Part shown: in pieces, positions 6,895 through 9,050 of the stretch
Position numbering within the stretch: the first letter of the stretch is position 1
How the letters are laid out: each line of letters opens with the position of its first letter
Assembly: GCA_964520885.1 (NCBI GenBank)
Contig: CAZFQD010000092.1
Coordinates: 1-9,050 of the forward strand
Source of the DNA: CAZFQD01 sp964520885
Lineage (GTDB): Bacteria; Bacillota; Clostridia; Oscillospirales; SIG519
Direction of reading: 5' to 3'
DNA length: 9,050 nucleotides
Notes under the pieces: model-generated
The model's database searches: none
The model's input: only the letters and a program-made list of their open reading frames with translations
Told to the model about the DNA's origin: nothing
Made by a program: the position numbers and the translations under genes

Positions 6895-8370
6895 TTGAAA
6901 GGGAAAATTTTATATTGCATAGTTTTAAATATTCTAATTTGTTTTCAATTAATTTCTCCTGTTATTGCACAAGAACCCGCTTATCAGAATTATACATATT
7001 CATATGAAAAAATTCCCTTTGCAGAATCACAAGCATATATACCAACTGACATAATATCTGGTATATCCTTGGGGGTTGGTGCATTTAATACACCAAAAGA
7101 TGTTTTTGTTGCCAAAGATGGCAAGGTATATATAGTGGATTCAGGAAATAATAGAATCGTTATATTAAATAAAGACCTAAAATTAACAGGAATCTTATCA
7201 GAATTTATTAATAATGGGAAAAAAGATACATTCAAAAATCCAAATGGTATTTTTTTAACAGACTATAATTTGATGTATATTGCAGATACCGACAATGGAC
7301 GAATTATTGTTTTAGATGAAAATTATAATTTCATTACTGAATATGGCAAACCAAAAACAAATTTAGTTACTAAGGATTTTCCTTATAAACCAGTAAAAAT
7401 TGCTGTTGATTCTGCTTTAAGGATATTTGTTGTTTCACTTAATGTAGACAAGGGACTTATTGAACTTGATAAAGATGGTAATTTTGAAACATTTTATGGT
7501 GCGATACCTGTTAATCCTAATATAGGTATGCTATTTTGGAGAGCGATTGCTACAAACGAACAAAAAAGCAGAATGACCCTTGAATTGCCTACTGAATACA
7601 GTAGTGTTGATATTGATGAAACTAATTTTGTATATGGTGTGGTTAGTGTTACCGGTGCAAATAGCACTTTTAATCCTAATAATTTGATAAAGAGACTTAA
7701 TCCTTTTGGAAATGATGTGCTAAAGAGAAACGGTTTTTTTCCTCCATCTGGTGATGTACTCTTTGATTATGTAAAAGGTGTTCCCCAAAATTCAAAATTT
7801 TCAGATGTTTGTGTCAGACCTTATGGAATTTATTCTACTTTGGATTCCAAAAGAGGAAGAGTTTTTACTTATGATGAAAATGGGAATCTTTTATGTGTTT
7901 TTGGGAGATACGGCGAGCAAATGGGTGATTTTGGTAATTCTGTTGCTTTTGATATAGTGAATGATACCAATTATCTTGTAGTTGATGCAAAATATAATCA
8001 CATAGTTATTTTTAAACCGACAGAATATATGAATCTCATTTTAAATGCCACAAGATTGCAATATGAGAGAAAATATTCCCTATCAGAACAAATGTGGAGT
8101 CAAGTTTTAAAATATTCATCCAAATCTGATTTAGCTTATGATGGAATGGGTAGGGTTCTTTTAAGACAAGGAAAAAACAAAAAAGCAATGAAATACTTTG
8201 AGTTAGCAAACGATAGACAATTACATTCAAAGGCATACGGAGCATATAGAGATGAACTTATTGGAAAATACTTTAACATTTTTTTAGTTGCTGTAATTTT
8301 ATTATGGATTTTGTTATCCATTTTGATACCTGCATATAAAAAACGCAAAAGAAGGGATATGCAGAAATGA
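6895..8370 (+). CDS. Membrane-anchored extracellular NHL-repeat beta-propeller protein with C-terminal TPR and transmembrane helix
   Basis: The 491-residue product starts at TTG. A signal peptide (about 1-25) ends in PVIA before QEP. NHL/propeller blades are clear at about 64-93 (FNTPKDVFVAKDGKVYIVDSGNNRIV) in pattern, 113-142 (NPNGIF, YIADTDNGRIIVLD), about 165-195, and about 300-372 (RPYGIY ... VVDAKYNHIVIF). The middle holds a RMTLELPTEYSSVDIDE segment (227-242), which I recall as characteristic of an unnamed clostridial NHL family. Residues about 383-442 form one or two TPR-like helical hairpins (YSLSEQMWSQVL, GRVLLRQGKNKKAMKYFELA). A helix at about 460-480 is followed by a very basic tail KKRKRRDMQK, which predicts the propeller and TPR outside and the tail in the cytoplasm. 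It follows the lipoprotein gene by 36 bases and overlaps the Yip1 gene by ATGA. Its role is unproven; a scaffold or sensor for the neighbouring transporter is inference. Confidence 0.88.
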   Translation: MKGKILYCIVLNILICFQLISPVIAQEPAYQNYTYSYEKIPFAESQAYIPTDIISGISLGVGAFNTPKDVFVAKDGKVYIVDSGNNRIVILNKDLKLTGILSEFINNGKKDTFKNPNGIFLTDYNLMYIADTDNGRIIVLDENYNFITEYGKPKTNLVTKDFPYKPVKIAVDSALRIFVVSLNVDKGLIELDKDGNFETFYGAIPVNPNIGMLFWRAIATNEQKSRMTLELPTEYSSVDIDETNFVYGVVSVTGANSTFNPNNLIKRLNPFGNDVLKRNGFFPPSGDVLFDYVKGVPQNSKFSDVCVRPYGIYSTLDSKRGRVFTYDENGNLLCVFGRYGEQMGDFGNSVAFDIVNDTNYLVVDAKYNHIVIFKPTEYMNLILNATRLQYERKYSLSEQMWSQVLKYSSKSDLAYDGMGRVLLRQGKNKKAMKYFELANDRQLHSKAYGAYRDELIGKYFNIFLVAVILLWILLSILIPAYKKRKRRDMQK

Positions 8371-8996
8371 TAGATTTAATAAAGAAACTCAAGTATTCTT
8401 TGCATGTAATATTCCATCCTTTTGATGGATTTTGGGACATTAAATTTGAAAAAAGAGCTAACACTCTATCGGCTATTTCAATTTTAGCTATACTTGTGCT
8501 TGTTTTTATGCTACAACAACAACTTACTGGGTTTGATTTTAATTTGGATTTTAGAAATCAAGTAAATATTTTAACTAAGATTGGATTAGTTTTAATTCCG
8601 TATTTCCTCTGGTGCATTTCAAATTGGTGTATAGTATCATTGGTTGATGGTCAAGGTTCTTTTAAAGACATTTTTATTACAACAGCTTACGCATTAGTTC
8701 CTTTAATTATTACAAGTATTATTATGATTATAATGAGTAATTTTATTACTCTACAAGAGGGGTATTTTTATTATTTAGTAGGTAGTATAGGTTATTTATG
8801 GTCGGGCTTTTTGATATTTTGCGGTTTTTTAACTATACATCAGTTTTCAGGATTAAAAACAATTGTAACAATATTATTGGCGATTGTTGGAATGTTTATA
8901 ATATCATTTCTAAGTATATTATTTTTTGCACTTGTGCAACAAATGATTAATTTCTTAATCCTCTTTTTCAGGGAAATTTCATTAAGAATTTTATGA
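8367..8996 (+). CDS. Yip1-family integral membrane protein
   Basis: The 209-residue product has a short cytoplasmic-looking N-terminus with the family hallmark HPFDGFWDIKFEKR (17-30). About five hydrophobic segments follow (about 32-52, 70-93, 103-124, 134-156 and 164-200). The loop SLVDGQGSFKDIFITTAYALVP (91-112 in full) is also typical of bacterial Yip1-domain proteins. The ATG overlaps the TGA of the NHL gene (ATGA), with GAAGGGA about 9 bases upstream inside that gene, so the two are probably translationally coupled. Bacterial members have no settled function. In Clostridia I recall them beside NHL proteins and sugar ABC transporter genes, which suggests a partner or assembly role in the membrane; this is inference. 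The family call is firm, the role is not. Confidence 0.88.
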   Translation: MIDLIKKLKYSLHVIFHPFDGFWDIKFEKRANTLSAISILAILVLVFMLQQQLTGFDFNLDFRNQVNILTKIGLVLIPYFLWCISNWCIVSLVDGQGSFKDIFITTAYALVPLIITSIIMIIMSNFITLQEGYFYYLVGSIGYLWSGFLIFCGFLTIHQFSGLKTIVTILLAIVGMFIISFLSILFFALVQQMINFLILFFREISLRIL

Positions 8997-9050
8997 GATA
9001 GTGTAAAAACTTTTATGAAAACTTCTGAAACAAACCCTTGACAGCCAAAA
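8997..9050 (+). other. Non-coding end of window
   Basis: These 54 bases after the Yip1 stop hold no supported gene and no hairpin followed by a T-run. Only tiny ORFs (at 8993 and 9015) are present, without ribosome binding sites. The next gene lies beyond the window. Confidence 0.6.
9038..9043 (+). promoter_or_regulatory. Possible -35 hexamer of a promoter cut by the window edge
   Basis: A perfect TTGACA occurs 42 bases after the Yip1 stop. The matching -10 box would fall about 17 bases further on, outside the window, so this cannot be confirmed. If real, the genes to the right have their own promoter in addition to any read-through. Confidence 0.3.

Noticed and set aside
8036..8464. Several minus-strand open frames of 63-70 residues
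   Set aside because: Antisense to the TPR and membrane helix of the NHL gene and the start of the Yip1 gene; explained by low G+C and hydrophobic codons on the other strand.
9001..9041. Hairpin or small ORF after the Yip1 gene
   Set aside because: AAAACTT occurs twice as a direct, not inverted, repeat, so no terminator stem forms. The eight-codon ORF at 9015 has no ribosome binding site.

Overview
The window is an AT-rich stretch (roughly one third G+C by eye) with strong Shine-Dalgarno sites, AGA/ATA-rich codon use and a lipoprotein/ABC-type architecture. This points to a low-GC Bacillota, most likely an anaerobic glycan-degrading member of the Clostridia. I cannot name a species.

Layout: five genes, all on the + strand, fill almost the whole window. 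(1) From the left edge to 1046: the 3' part of a secreted glycoside hydrolase that looks GH29 (alpha-L-fucosidase)-like and ends in an F5/8 type C (discoidin/CBM32-like) domain. (2) 1078-5310: a 1410-residue surface protein with a signal peptide, three copies of a jelly-roll-like repeat (A), two copies of a ricin-B-like repeat (B), two further C-terminal domains and a C-terminal membrane anchor. (3) 5329-6858: a lipoprotein sugar-type solute-binding protein. (4) 6895-8370: a secreted, membrane-anchored NHL beta-propeller/TPR protein with a TTG start. (5) 8367-8996: a Yip1-family polytopic membrane protein whose start overlaps the stop of gene 4. The last 54 bases hold no gene but carry a TTGACA hexamer close to the right edge.

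Gaps between genes are 31, 18 and 36 bases and then a 4-base overlap. No terminator-like hairpin is visible in any of them, so the five genes probably form one transcript. Every product appears to be exported or membrane-bound. The simplest reading is a glycan-use locus: an extracellular glycosidase releases sugars, a membrane-tethered multi-lectin protein holds the polymer near the cell, and a lipoprotein captures the released sugar for an ABC importer. The permease genes are not in this window and may lie to the right. The NHL and Yip1 proteins travel with such transport genes in Clostridia as I remember them, but their role is not established.

No RNA genes, CRISPR, insertion sequences or phage genes were seen. 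The least explained parts are the modular protein (gene 2) and the NHL-TPR-TM/Yip1 pair.
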